Assembly: GCA_007679095.1 (NCBI GenBank)
Contig: VEFU01000010.1
Span: 1 to 64,000, forward strand
Source: Paenibacillus bovis
Lineage (GTDB): Bacteria > Bacillota > Bacilli > Bacillales > Bacillaceae_C
DNA: 64,000 nucleotides
Direction of reading: 5' to 3'
In this document: in pieces, positions 54,453 to 62,899 of the stretch
How the letters are laid out: each line of letters opens with the position of its first letter
How positions within the stretch are numbered: position 1 is the stretch's first letter
Notes under the pieces: model-generated
Told to the model about the DNA's origin: nothing
What the model saw: the letters and a program-made list of their open reading frames with translations, nothing else
Database searches by the model: none
Position numbers and translations under genes: made by a program

Positions 54453-54640
54453 GCTCTGTTAAACTCTGTTGTTGATTTTCGCTCCTGTACACTCGCTTTC
54501 CGCGGGCGCGGCCTCAGCTAACTTGGCAAAGAAAACAGCTTTGCCAAGTGGATCTTCGGCTCGTGCTGTTCCCGCTGGAGTCTCGTGTACATCCGCTACA
54601 TTCAACTAAGTTGTTAACAACAATGAACTTTAACAGAGCC
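54453..54640 (-). mobile_element. MITE-like element, copy B (188 bp, inverted)
   Basis: Starts GCTCTGTTAAACTCTGTTGT and ends TGAACTTTAACAGAGCC, nearly the reverse complement of the element at 39170-39357 over its whole length. Non-coding. It lies upstream of the preQ1 riboswitch promoter region. Confidence 0.85.
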
Positions 54641-54689
54641 AAAATAAAAAATCATTAGAAACGAGAGGTATCTGTATAAATTGGATTGG

Positions 54690-54719
54690 TTGACTCTTTT
54701 GTTTATATTTTGATATGAT
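54690..54719 (+). promoter_or_regulatory. Sigma-A promoter of the queF operon
   Basis: TTGACT at 54690 and TATGAT at 54714 with an 18-bp spacer, about 30 bp before the preQ1 aptamer. Confidence 0.65.
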
Positions 54720-54734
54720 GATGTAGGATAATTA

Positions 54735-54833
54735 CCCGAGACCTTTCGGGAGAGGTTCATAGCTGATACCCTCTATAAAAAACTATGGATATATGACGAT
54801 ATGCCATGTCCATAATAGGACATGGCTTTTTTT
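54735..54833 (+). promoter_or_regulatory. preQ1-I riboswitch with terminator
   Basis: The aptamer lies at about 54751-54788: AGAGGTTCATAGCTGATACC, then CTCTATAAAAAACTATGG, matching the class I preQ1 consensus (AGAGGTTC-x-AGC-x-x-ACCCTCTATAAAAAACTA). A short hairpin (CCCGA/TCGGG) precedes it. Downstream, GCCATGTCC/GGACATGGC with seven T residues (54803-54833) forms the expression platform. It controls queF and the transporter: preQ1 binding should favour termination. Confidence 0.9.
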
Positions 54834-54914
54834 ATTTTATCCTATATGTTTTAGAGATGATGTTATGGCCTTTCTTGGAAAAATTTCGGAAGCATTTTTC
54901 AAGGAGGTTTTTTT

Positions 54915-55415
54915 ATGTCAGGCCGTAGCCATGAACAAGGGTTAAAAGATTTAACGTTATTAGGAAACCAAAATACACAATACTCATTTGAGTACGCTCC
55001 TGAGGTATTGGAGGCAGTAGATAATTTACATTCCAATCGGGATTATTTTGTAAAGTTTAACTGTCCAGAATTTACGAGTTTATGTCCATTAACGAATCAA
55101 CCAGATTTTGCAACGATGTATATTTCGTATATACCAGATAAAAAGCTAGTTGAAAGTAAATCTTTGAAACTATATTTATTTAGTTTTAGAAATCATGGGG
55201 ATTTCCATGAAGACTGTGTAAATATTATCATGAATGATTTAATTGCTTTATTAGCCCCAAGATATATTGAAGTTTGGGGAAAATTCACCCCACGTGGCGG
55301 GATTTCCATTGATCCTTGGTGCAATTATGGAAAACCAGGAACGAAGTATGAGGAAATGGCTAATTACCGTTTAATGAATCATGATCTCAATCCTGAAAAA
55401 ATCGATAATAGATAG
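54915..55415 (+). CDS. queF: NADPH-dependent 7-cyano-7-deazaguanine reductase
   Basis: A 166-residue unimodular QueF. It reduces preQ0 to preQ1 in queuosine synthesis using two NADPH. Key residues: nucleophile Cys57 in [13 protein letters not shown] with Asp64, and the QueF motif [21 protein letters not shown] around residues 82-102. ATG follows AGGAGG. The upstream preQ1 riboswitch supports the call. The transporter gene starts 18 bp after its stop. Confidence 0.95.
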   Translation: MSGRSHEQGLKDLTLLGNQNTQYSFEYAPEVLEAVDNLHSNRDYFVKFNCPEFTSLCPLTNQPDFATMYISYIPDKKLVESKSLKLYLFSFRNHGDFHEDCVNIIMNDLIALLAPRYIEVWGKFTPRGGISIDPWCNYGKPGTKYEEMANYRLMNHDLNPEKIDNR

Positions 55416-55433
55416 TGGAGGGAGGAGAAGCCA

Positions 55434-55967
55434 ATGAGGATATTATTATATTTATTATCTATTGTGATTGCGAATGTAGTGACTGCAAGATTTGCACCAT
55501 TAAATTTTGGCTTATTTATCGTTCCGATGGGTACGCTTTTTGTAGGGGCAACTTTTATTTTTCGTGACCTTGTGCAAAATAAATATGGAAGACCAAAAAC
55601 ATATTTATTTATTTTTACAGCTCTAATCTTATCTGCAATTGTGTCGTATTTACTTGGTGATACATTAATGATCGTATTAGCCTCTGCGATTTCTTTCGTT
55701 GTTGCGGAAACAGCTGATACAGAAATCTATACTCGCTTAAAGCTGCCAATGGCATGGCGTGTTTTCTACAGTGGAATTGTTGGAGGACTTCTAGACTCAG
55801 CTATTTTTGTTATCATTGGTTTGAGTCCGCTTGGTGCTGGCTTCCTAACTTGGGATGCAGTGCCTGCAGCAATTCTTGGGCAAGTAACCGTAAAAACGAT
55901 CATACAAATGATAGGTGCAATTATATTAGGTAGAGTGTTAGTTATAAGAGAGAAACGCTTTGTTTAA
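55434..55967 (+). CDS. VUT family queuosine precursor transporter
   Basis: A 177-residue membrane protein with about six helices of the VUT/YhhQ family (preQ0/preQ1 uptake). Landmarks: VTARFAPLNFGLFIVPMG, FIFRDLVQNKYGR and LLDSAIFVIIGLSP. It lies in an operon with queF under the preQ1 riboswitch, which supports queuosine precursor transport. ATG follows GGAGGGAGG. A bidirectional terminator follows. Confidence 0.85.
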   Translation: MRILLYLLSIVIANVVTARFAPLNFGLFIVPMGTLFVGATFIFRDLVQNKYGRPKTYLFIFTALILSAIVSYLLGDTLMIVLASAISFVVAETADTEIYTRLKLPMAWRVFYSGIVGGLLDSAIFVIIGLSPLGAGFLTWDAVPAAILGQVTVKTIIQMIGAIILGRVLVIREKRFV

Positions 55968-55976
55968 AGATAAAAT

Positions 55977-56008
55977 TAAAAGAGCGCTAGATAACTAGCG
56001 CTCTTTTG
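55977..56008. terminator. Bidirectional terminator
   Basis: AGAGCGCTAG (55981-55990) and CTAGCGCTCT (55995-56004) with an ATAA loop, flanked by A- and T-runs. Serves queF-transporter and the convergent ahpF gene. Confidence 0.9.
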
Positions 56009-56012
56009 TAAA

Positions 56013-57542
56013 TTAATTGCGAATGAGGTAATCAAATGCACCTAATGCTGCAGTTGCACCTGAACCCATGGAAATAATGATTTGGTTATAAGCGCTATCT
56101 GTACAATCTCCTGCTGCAAATACACCAGGAATAGAAGTTGCACCATGCTTATCAACAATGATTTCCCCGAAACGAGTACGCTCTAAAGTACCTTCAAGCC
56201 ACTCTGTATTTGGCACAAGTCCGATTTGGACGAATACACCTTGTAATTCAACGTGGTGTTCTTCACCTGTATCACGATCTGTGTACGTAATACCAGTTAC
56301 ATTGTCTGTACCAGTGATTTCTTTCGTAGCAGCGTTTGTTACTACTGTTACATTTGGAAGGCTGTTTAGACGCTCTTGTAACACTTGGTCTGCTTTTAAT
56401 TCTGGAGCAAACTCTAGAACTGTGACGTGTTTCACAATCCCAGCCAAGTCAATAGCTGCTTCGATACCAGAGTTACCGCCACCAATTACCGCGACATCTT
56501 TACCTGCAAATAATGGACCATCACAGTGTGGGCAGTAAGCAACACCTTTATTTTTAAGCTCATGTTCACCAGGCACATTAATATTTCTCCAACGTGCACC
56601 AGTAGAAATGATAACAGATTTACTTTTTAGAACAGCACCATTTTCAAGTTCTACTTCGAAAAGGTCTTTCTTTTCTAAACGTTTAGCACGTTGTAAGTCC
56701 ATCACATCGATATCATATTCTTTTACATGCTCTTCTAATGCTTGTGCAAGTCGAGGACCTTCCGTTGCTTTGACACTAATAAAGTTTTCAATGCTGAGTG
56801 TGTCAAGAACTTGTCCACCAAAGCGCTCAGCAACGATTCCTGTACGGATACCTTTACGTGCTGTATAGATTGCAGCACTTGCTCCAGCTGGTCCGCCACC
56901 AATGACAAGAACTTCATATGGATCTTTATCAGCGAAATCGTCTGCACTTAAGCCTTGGCCTAATTTAGCAATAATTTCTTGAAGTGTAATACGGCCACCA
57001 TTCCAGAACTCGCCATTTAGGAAAACAGCAGGTACAGCCATTACATTTTTAGTTTCTACTTCTTCTTTAAAGACAGCCCCATCAATCATTGTATGAGTAA
57101 TGTTAGGGTTAATCACGCTCATAATGTTCAATGCTTGTACAACATCAGGACAGTTATGGCATGATAGGCTCACATACGTTTCGAAATGATATTCGCCATC
57201 GATATTTTTAATAGAATCAATAACACTTTGTTCTACTTTAGGAGCACGTCCACTAACTTGTAAAAGTGCTAATACAAGAGAAGTAAATTCGTGACCTAAA
57301 GGTACGCCAGCAAAAGCAACACCAGTTTCTTCCCCTACTCGGTTAATACTGAAGCTTGGTGTTCTTGATAATTCTGCTTTTTCGACAGTGATTTTAGACG
57401 ACATGGAAGCTAGCTCTTCCACAAGAGCTAGCATTTCCTTTGAAACGTCGTCTGAACCAGCACTGACTTTAAGCACAATATCATTTTCCAATAATTCCAT
57501 ATACTGTTTTAATTGTGACTTAATTTCTGCATCCAGTGCCAT
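56013..57542 (-). CDS. ahpF: Alkyl hydroperoxide reductase subunit F
   Basis: A 509-residue flavoprotein that passes electrons from NADH to AhpC. It has the N-terminal double thioredoxin fold with the CHNC redox pair near residue 128, an FAD-binding [19 protein letters not shown], the active CPHC pair ([11 protein letters not shown]), NAD-binding [12 protein letters not shown] and the closing [10 protein letters not shown]. Length is typical. It follows ahpC by 13 bp on the same strand. Confidence 0.95.
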   Translation of the reverse strand: MALDAEIKSQLKQYMELLENDIVLKVSAGSDDVSKEMLALVEELASMSSKITVEKAELSRTPSFSINRVGEETGVAFAGVPLGHEFTSLVLALLQVSGRAPKVEQSVIDSIKNIDGEYHFETYVSLSCHNCPDVVQALNIMSVINPNITHTMIDGAVFKEEVETKNVMAVPAVFLNGEFWNGGRITLQEIIAKLGQGLSADDFADKDPYEVLVIGGGPAGASAAIYTARKGIRTGIVAERFGGQVLDTLSIENFISVKATEGPRLAQALEEHVKEYDIDVMDLQRAKRLEKKDLFEVELENGAVLKSKSVIISTGARWRNINVPGEHELKNKGVAYCPHCDGPLFAGKDVAVIGGGNSGIEAAIDLAGIVKHVTVLEFAPELKADQVLQERLNSLPNVTVVTNAATKEITGTDNVTGITYTDRDTGEEHHVELQGVFVQIGLVPNTEWLEGTLERTRFGEIIVDKHGATSIPGVFAAGDCTDSAYNQIIISMGSGATAALGAFDYLIRN

Positions 57543-57555
57543 TTATAATCGCTCC

Positions 57556-58119
57556 TTAAATTTTACCAACAAGGTCTAGGCTTGGCTTAAGTGTTTCGCC
57601 GCCTTCTTTCCATTTAGCTGGGCAAACTTCACCTGGGTTGTTACGTACATATTGAGCAGCTTTAATTTTATCAACTAAAGTGCTTGCGTCACGGCCAATT
57701 CCGCCTGCATTAATTTCAACAGTTTGAATGATACCATCTGGATCAATGATGAAAGTACCACGATCTGCAACACCTTCTTCTTCGATAAGAACATCAAAGT
57801 TTCTAGAAATAACGTGTGAAGGGTCACCAATCATTGGATAAGTAATTTTTCCGATAGTTTCGGAAGTATCGTGCCATGCTTTATGTGTGAAATGAGTGTC
57901 TGTTGAAACAGAATACACTTCCACTCCAAGTGATTTTAATGTTTCATACTCATTTTGAAGATCTTCTAATTCAGTTGGGCAAACGAAAGTGAAGTCTGCA
58001 GGATAGAAGCAAACAACGCTCCATTGACCTTTTAGGTTTTCCTCTGTTACTTCAATAAACTCACCATTGTGGTACGCTTGTGCTTTAAATGGTTTTACTT
58101 CTTTTCCGACTAATGACAT
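57556..58119 (-). CDS. ahpC: Alkyl hydroperoxide reductase subunit C
   Basis: A 187-residue typical 2-Cys peroxiredoxin. The peroxidatic Cys47 is in [14 protein letters not shown] and the resolving Cys near 166 in [10 protein letters not shown]. It reduces H2O2, organic peroxides and peroxynitrite, with AhpF as its reductase. The first gene of the ahpCF operon, ATG preceded by GGAGG. PerR-like boxes lie upstream at 58179 and about 58199. Confidence 0.97.
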   Translation of the reverse strand: MSLVGKEVKPFKAQAYHNGEFIEVTEENLKGQWSVVCFYPADFTFVCPTELEDLQNEYETLKSLGVEVYSVSTDTHFTHKAWHDTSETIGKITYPMIGDPSHVISRNFDVLIEEEGVADRGTFIIDPDGIIQTVEINAGGIGRDASTLVDKIKAAQYVRNNPGEVCPAKWKEGGETLKPSLDLVGKI

Positions 58120-58178
58120 AAATAAACGCCTCCTGGTTGTAGTGTTATTTTTGCGAATTACTATAGTTGTGGTTTGAA

Positions 58179-58214
58179 CTATAATAATTCTAATCTAGGA
58201 ATAATTATTATACA
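58179..58214. promoter_or_regulatory. PerR-like boxes upstream of ahpC
   Basis: CTATAATAATTCTAA (58179-58193) has two mismatches to the PerR box TTATAATNATTATAA. GAATAATTATTATAC a few bases on has three. Position 60-95 bp upstream of ahpC suits peroxide control. The rest of 58215-58440 is AT-rich and shows no gene. Confidence 0.5.
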
Positions 58215-58449
58215 TAAAGAGAAATTTGTCAAATGATATGATGCTATTTCTCAAAATGTTTTAGAATCCGTCATTATTTATGTCCTTTATGATTAGAAGA
58301 TATTCAATTCCAAAGTAATAAATAAATGAAGAGCTATTTTCAATTGCGCGTGTAAATGATACTTTGTGTGGGATTTTATCAGTGAGAGATTGCGTTATAT
58401 TTTTCGGTTATAGGTGTGAATAGGTTGGGATTGAGCATGTCGACGATTC

Positions 58450-59215
58450 TGAAATTGTTTATGGTAAGAATCAGTCGAGATAGCGCGAGTCATGACGAAT
58501 ATGTCGGATCTTTGGTTTTGACTTGGTCGAGAGAAGATTGTCATGACGGTTATGCCTAAGTTTAGCTTTGGATTCGGTAGAGATAGAGCATGTCATGACG
58601 GTTATGCCTAAGTTTAGCTTTGGATTCGGTAGAGATAGAGCATATCACGACGAATCTACTAGGGTTTTGAGTTAATATCGGTTGAGAGAATGAGTATCAT
58701 GACGGTTATGCCTAAATTTTGCATTGGCTTCGGTCGAGATAGCGCATATCACGACGATTATACCGAAGTTTTACTTTGGCTTTGGTTGAGATAGCGCATG
58801 TCACGACGAATCTACTAGGGTTTTGAGTAAATATCGGTCGAGAGAATGAATGTCATGACGGTTATACCAGAGTTTTACTTTGGCTTCGGTTGAGATAGCA
58901 CTTGTCACGACGAATCTACGAGTGTTTTGAGTTAATATCGGTTGAGAGAATGAGTATCATGACGGTTATGCCTAAATTTTGCATTGGCTTCGGTCGAGAT
59001 AGCGCATATCACGACGAATCTACTAGGGTTTTGAGTAAATATCGGTCGAGAGAATGGTTGTCACGACGGTTATGCCAGAGTTTTACTTTGGATTCGGTTG
59101 AGAGAACGTGTGTCATGACGGTTATGCCTGAGTTTTACTTTGGATTCGGTAGAGATAGCGCATGTCACGTCGAATGTACAGTCCTTATTGAATAGAATCA
59201 GTCGAGAGAGAGTTT
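58450..59215. repeat. Tandem array, exact 52-bp period, about 14 units
   Basis: The core CATGACG/CACGACG recurs at 58490, 58542, 58594, 58646, 58698, 58750, 58802, 58854, 58906, 58958, 59010, 59062, 59114 and 59166, always 52 bp apart. Between cores there are two unit types: AATCTACTAGGGTTTTGAG and GTTATGCCTAAGTTTTAC. Unit phase is kept although sequence varies. Any frame within is incidental because 52 is not a multiple of three. Confidence 0.9.
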
Positions 59216-60123
59216 TATACATAGTGAGTCCATCTATTAGCACCCATTTTTGTATATTGTGTTTCAAGAATTCTTTTAATTCTTCTTTGTGAATTTATGA
59301 TTTTACACCATTCATCAATCGTCTTTGATGTTACCTTTCGACTTGGAAAAAGTAATTTATATTCGTGTACACTACGAATCACTGCATTATCTACACCTTC
59401 CACCTCCCCACACCCTAGACAAATACATCGTTGCCCTTCTACAGTTACAGAAAATGATTTGCATGCAACGCAGGTTATTCCTTTTTGAAGTTGATCGTAC
59501 TCATATGCAGGAATCTGTTTATAGGGAGATTCGGTGTTATGGAGGGAGAGTAATTTTTCAGCTAGAATCCTATGCTCTTCATTAACTTTAGTTGTGATTT
59601 TATTGAGCTGTCTGAAATAGTTATTAATTTGGGTTGGGAAGATAAAGGGTTTGTTTAGAGGTGCTTCGTATAAGGTGAATTCGGGGTTAACAAAAATAAC
59701 AACGCCATGAATGGGGATATTGAAACCTAGGCTTCGAAGTAATTGACGTAACAATGATTCACATCTGATTAATTGGGTTAGCGGGTTACTAACCTCCGTG
59801 GCAGATTTTGTATAGAGCCGATCTGATTCATAATAATAATCTCCTTCGAGGTTTTTCACTTCGTTTAAAAAGATAGTTCCCATCGCGATAATAAGTGAAT
59901 CGATTTGGAATGTAGATTTATTTAGCTGTAGTAGTAAATCATTTAGAATGATGCTATCACATTGGAGTTTCTCTTCAACTAATGAATCAAAAAGCACCTC
60001 CCCTTCATAGCCTTTTAAAAGACTTTGGTAATACTGCTTGTCCTTATTTAAAAGCTTCATACGGACATCTAAGGATTCTAGTGTTAATAGTTCCTTTGAT
60101 TTTGTTCGCTGTTTGGCTATCAT
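59215..60123 (-). CDS. NERD domain protein with zinc-finger-like motif
   Basis: A 302-residue protein. Residues about 38-150 are a nuclease-related NERD domain (GYEGEVLFDSLVEEKL; FQIDSLIIAMGTIFLNEVKN, with the D-x-E-x-K type residues). The C-terminal half has a CxxC...CxxC cluster (ITCVACKSFSV; RCICLGCGEV) that could bind zinc, then a basic tail (SQRRIKRILE). Such proteins are thought to process or bind DNA; function is unproven. RBS is GAAGGG. Its stop codon lies at the very edge of the 52-bp array. Confidence 0.8.
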   Translation of the reverse strand: MIAKQRTKSKELLTLESLDVRMKLLNKDKQYYQSLLKGYEGEVLFDSLVEEKLQCDSIILNDLLLQLNKSTFQIDSLIIAMGTIFLNEVKNLEGDYYYESDRLYTKSATEVSNPLTQLIRCESLLRQLLRSLGFNIPIHGVVIFVNPEFTLYEAPLNKPFIFPTQINNYFRQLNKITTKVNEEHRILAEKLLSLHNTESPYKQIPAYEYDQLQKGITCVACKSFSVTVEGQRCICLGCGEVEGVDNAVIRSVHEYKLLFPSRKVTSKTIDEWCKIINSQRRIKRILETQYTKMGANRWTHYV

Positions 60124-60334
60124 TTTACCCTTCCTTTCTATAATGATATTGATATTCTACCAAAGTTAACGAAATAATTCATTTATTTAGAATAAATCGT
60201 CTAATATTCTTGGCGAAAGGGGGAAATCACAGTGTCCGAAGGGAGTAGGATAAAATAGATAATCCTAAACGCAAAATCTGACTCAAACAAAAACAGGCCA
60301 CCAAATAATGGGACCTGTCCTAGTTAAAAGTTAT

Positions 60335-60901
60335 TTAGAAACCATACTCAGCTTCTTTTGCTTCGCGAATTTTTGCGAATGTTTCTGTTAATACTACGGT
60401 ATCTTCGACTAGACGTTGAATCCGGAATAGTACATCATCATTGATAATTTCTTTGCGGTAAAAGTCCTTTTCTTCTATAAATACATATGTTTGGACTATT
60501 TGTGCTTTCATGTACGATAAAATCGGTTTTAATTGTTGCTCGACAATTAGATAATGTTTAGATGATCCAGCTGTAACAAGCATACTTACCACTTTGTCTC
60601 GGAATGCATTGATTGGTAATAAGTCAAAAATATTTTTCAATGTGGCAGGTATCGATGCTTGGAAAACGGGTGTCCCGATAATAATGGCATCTGCTTCCAT
60701 GATTGCTTGTGTGACGTATTTTGTGTCACCTTCATATTCGAGGTAATTTCGTCCGTCGCTAAATTGTACTTCGTAATCTGCTAAATCGATTATTTCCATT
60801 TCTATATCTGGGTAATTTTCTTTAAACTCTTGCAACACATAATTTAATGCTGTTCTCGTTTTGGAACCAACTCTAGAACCAGACAATCCAACAACTTTCA
60901 T
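60335..60901 (-). CDS. NADPH-dependent FMN reductase
   Basis: A 188-residue FMN_red-type flavodoxin-fold reductase: VVGLSGSRVGSKTRTALNYV at the N-terminus, ADAIIIGTPVFQASIPATLKN and VSMLVTAGSSKHYL. It would supply reduced FMN. It lies 11 bp after the LLM-class oxidoreductase gene, so the two form a two-component flavin system of the SsuD/SsuE or SfnG type. ATG follows AGGATGTGA. Confidence 0.85.
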   Translation of the reverse strand: MKVVGLSGSRVGSKTRTALNYVLQEFKENYPDIEMEIIDLADYEVQFSDGRNYLEYEGDTKYVTQAIMEADAIIIGTPVFQASIPATLKNIFDLLPINAFRDKVVSMLVTAGSSKHYLIVEQQLKPILSYMKAQIVQTYVFIEEKDFYRKEIINDDVLFRIQRLVEDTVVLTETFAKIREAKEAEYGF

Positions 60902-60912
60902 TACTTCACATC

Positions 60913-61971
60913 CTATTTCTTTGCTGTATATTTCTTGATGGCAGGTAAAATGTTAGTGCCAATTATTTCAAGATTTTGTTTAAGCTTTTCGAATGGCATG
61001 CCACCAAAATCAATTTGCGCAATATAACGCTGATGACCAAATACTTCATATTGATATAGTATTTTTTCAATGATTTCTTGAGGACTACCGATATTCATAA
61101 TATTATGTGGGTCGACGCCTTGTGCAAAAATTTGCTTAGCAAATCCTTGTCCATTTGTACGCTTCATACCTTCATTAATATATGGATATAATTCTTTAAG
61201 TGCTTGTTGGGAGGATTCAGCAGCATAGAAAAATCCAGCCGTAGCAACAGGTAACTCCGCTGGGTCAAACCCGCGACTGCGTGCTGCTTCGCGATAGGCA
61301 TCTACTGTTTGCTTAAAAACAGCTGCAGGACCTCCTAAATGTGCCATAAACATAGGAACACCTGCATATCCAGCTTTGATCGCACTAGCAGGTGATCCAC
61401 CTACTGCTCTCCATATTGGCAACGAGCCATTTACTGGGCGTGGAAGCACCTTGGCATTCTGTAAAGGAGCGCGAAATTCCCCTTCCCAATTAACTACTTC
61501 CTCTTCATTTATTTGCAACAAGAGATCAAACTTTTCTTCAAACAATTCCTCGTAATCACGGACATTATAGCCTAATAAGTCAAAGAGACCGATTCTCGAA
61601 GCTCGCCCGGCGATTATTTCGGCACGACCGTTGGAGATTAAATCAATAGTCGCGAAATCTTCATATACACGGACCGGGTCTGATGTGCTGATAATAGTTG
61701 ATGAACTGCCAATTTTCATCTTCTTAGTAGCTTGTGCAATAGCAGATAACACAACCGTATGTGCTTGTGTTGCAAAATAATTTTGGTGACTTTCTCCGAC
61801 ACTAAAAAAATCAGCCCCTGCCTGTTCGGCTAATTTTGCATAATTAATAATTTCCTGAATACGTTCCTGTGCGGAAATTCTCTCACCAGTTAAGGGATTT
61901 GGTAGATGATCGCCTAATGTATATATACCAAATTCGAGTCCGTTAGAAGGATCAATTCCGTATTTTTTCAT
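60913..61971 (-). CDS. LLM class flavin-dependent oxidoreductase
   Basis: A 352-residue luciferase-like monooxygenase: FGIYTLGDHLPNPLTGERIS, AGADFFSVGESHQNYFATQA, KMKIGSSSTIISTSDPVRVY and RAEIIAGRASRIG are typical barrel segments. It needs reduced FMN, which the cotranscribed FMN reductase could supply. Substrate unknown (alkane sulfonate-, sulfide- or heterocycle-type). Divergent from the OsmC-like gene with about 240 bp between them, with no gene inside. Confidence 0.85.
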   Translation of the reverse strand: MKKYGIDPSNGLEFGIYTLGDHLPNPLTGERISAQERIQEIINYAKLAEQAGADFFSVGESHQNYFATQAHTVVLSAIAQATKKMKIGSSSTIISTSDPVRVYEDFATIDLISNGRAEIIAGRASRIGLFDLLGYNVRDYEELFEEKFDLLLQINEEEVVNWEGEFRAPLQNAKVLPRPVNGSLPIWRAVGGSPASAIKAGYAGVPMFMAHLGGPAAVFKQTVDAYREAARSRGFDPAELPVATAGFFYAAESSQQALKELYPYINEGMKRTNGQGFAKQIFAQGVDPHNIMNIGSPQEIIEKILYQYEVFGHQRYIAQIDFGGMPFEKLKQNLEIIGTNILPAIKKYTAKK

Positions 61972-62208
61972 CTATTTTACGACCTTTCATGATTTAGTAA
62001 ATCTTTTGATTCCAAACAGTCCTAATAAAAACTTCATAAAGTTACTTTTGATTATAAATTAGCTTACTAAAAGTATGAAATAATACGCCTTACAGCGGAA
62101 TTTATTGTAAAAATTTATTAAAAGTTTCCATAATTGTATTGATATTTCAATTGAAATGCCCTATATTTAATTAAACCAATAAAAATACTAGGAAATGGGT
62201 GATTTTAT

Positions 62209-62664
62209 ATGGCAGCAACTAGCACTTTGTTACAAGTAGAAACAGCGGGAAAATGGGAAAGTGGAATGAGGACGCGTATTCAAATCCGTGATTTTGAATC
62301 ATTTGTCATTGATGAGCCGGTATCATTAGGAGGAACAAATGAAGGTGCAAACCCAGTAGAATTCGTACTAGCAGGTTTAACAGGTTGTACTTCCGTTATG
62401 ATTGCTTTAATTGCAAAAGAGCAAAAATTTTCTTATGAAGATGTTAATTTTGTAAATAGCGGTGATCTTGATTTAAGAGGTTTACAAGGAGTGGAAGGAG
62501 TTTCTCCACATTTTCAATCTGTAAGTTTTGAAGTTGAAATAAAGACAGATGAAAGTGAAGAGCGCCTTGCTGCATTAAAAGCTGAAGTAGAAAAGCGTTG
62601 CCCAGTGATGAATTTATTAGTAGATGCTGGAATCCCAGTTCAATCTACTTGGAAAAAAGCATAA
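62209..62664 (+). CDS. OsmC family peroxiredoxin-like protein
   Basis: A 151-residue OsmC/Ohr-like protein. The two redox cysteines are in VLAGLTGCTSVMIALIAKEQ and VEKRCPVMNLLVDAG. Residue order and size are typical; members reduce organic hydroperoxides or bind thiols. ATG follows GGGTGA. It is monocistronic with a terminator, near ahpCF and other redox genes, suggesting stress function. Confidence 0.88.
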   Translation: MAATSTLLQVETAGKWESGMRTRIQIRDFESFVIDEPVSLGGTNEGANPVEFVLAGLTGCTSVMIALIAKEQKFSYEDVNFVNSGDLDLRGLQGVEGVSPHFQSVSFEVEIKTDESEERLAALKAEVEKRCPVMNLLVDAGIPVQSTWKKA

Positions 62665-62670
62665 TATCAA

Positions 62671-62702
62671 AAAAGCGCACATTTTTGTTGCGCTTTTTTT
62701 TT
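62671..62702 (+). terminator. Terminator of the OsmC-family gene
   Basis: AAAAGCGCA (62671-62679) pairs with TGCGCTTTT (62689-62697), followed by a T-run. Confidence 0.85.
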
Positions 62703-62899
62703 GGGCTATTACAAAAGTCGTAGGGAAAAATAGCGAGTTTTGCGTGTCTCTGGGCAAATGTAATTAATTGTGATAGTCCAACTTCCTATTTCATTTTTTT
62801 TAAAAGGAATTGGTGAAATTACATAGAAATGTTAGTGGTGTGCTTTAGGAGATAAGCTAATTGCCACGGACAAAACGATATGAGGAAGGGTTGATTTGT

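Noticed and set aside
58902-59195. Open frame of 97 codons within the 52-bp array
   Set aside because: It only reflects the repeat, has no ribosome binding site, and 52 bp shifts frame each unit, so three-unit periodicity explains the peptide.
58450-59215. 52-bp array as a CRISPR array
   Set aside because: Repeats are not identical, spacers are themselves repeated in two types, and no cas genes are present.
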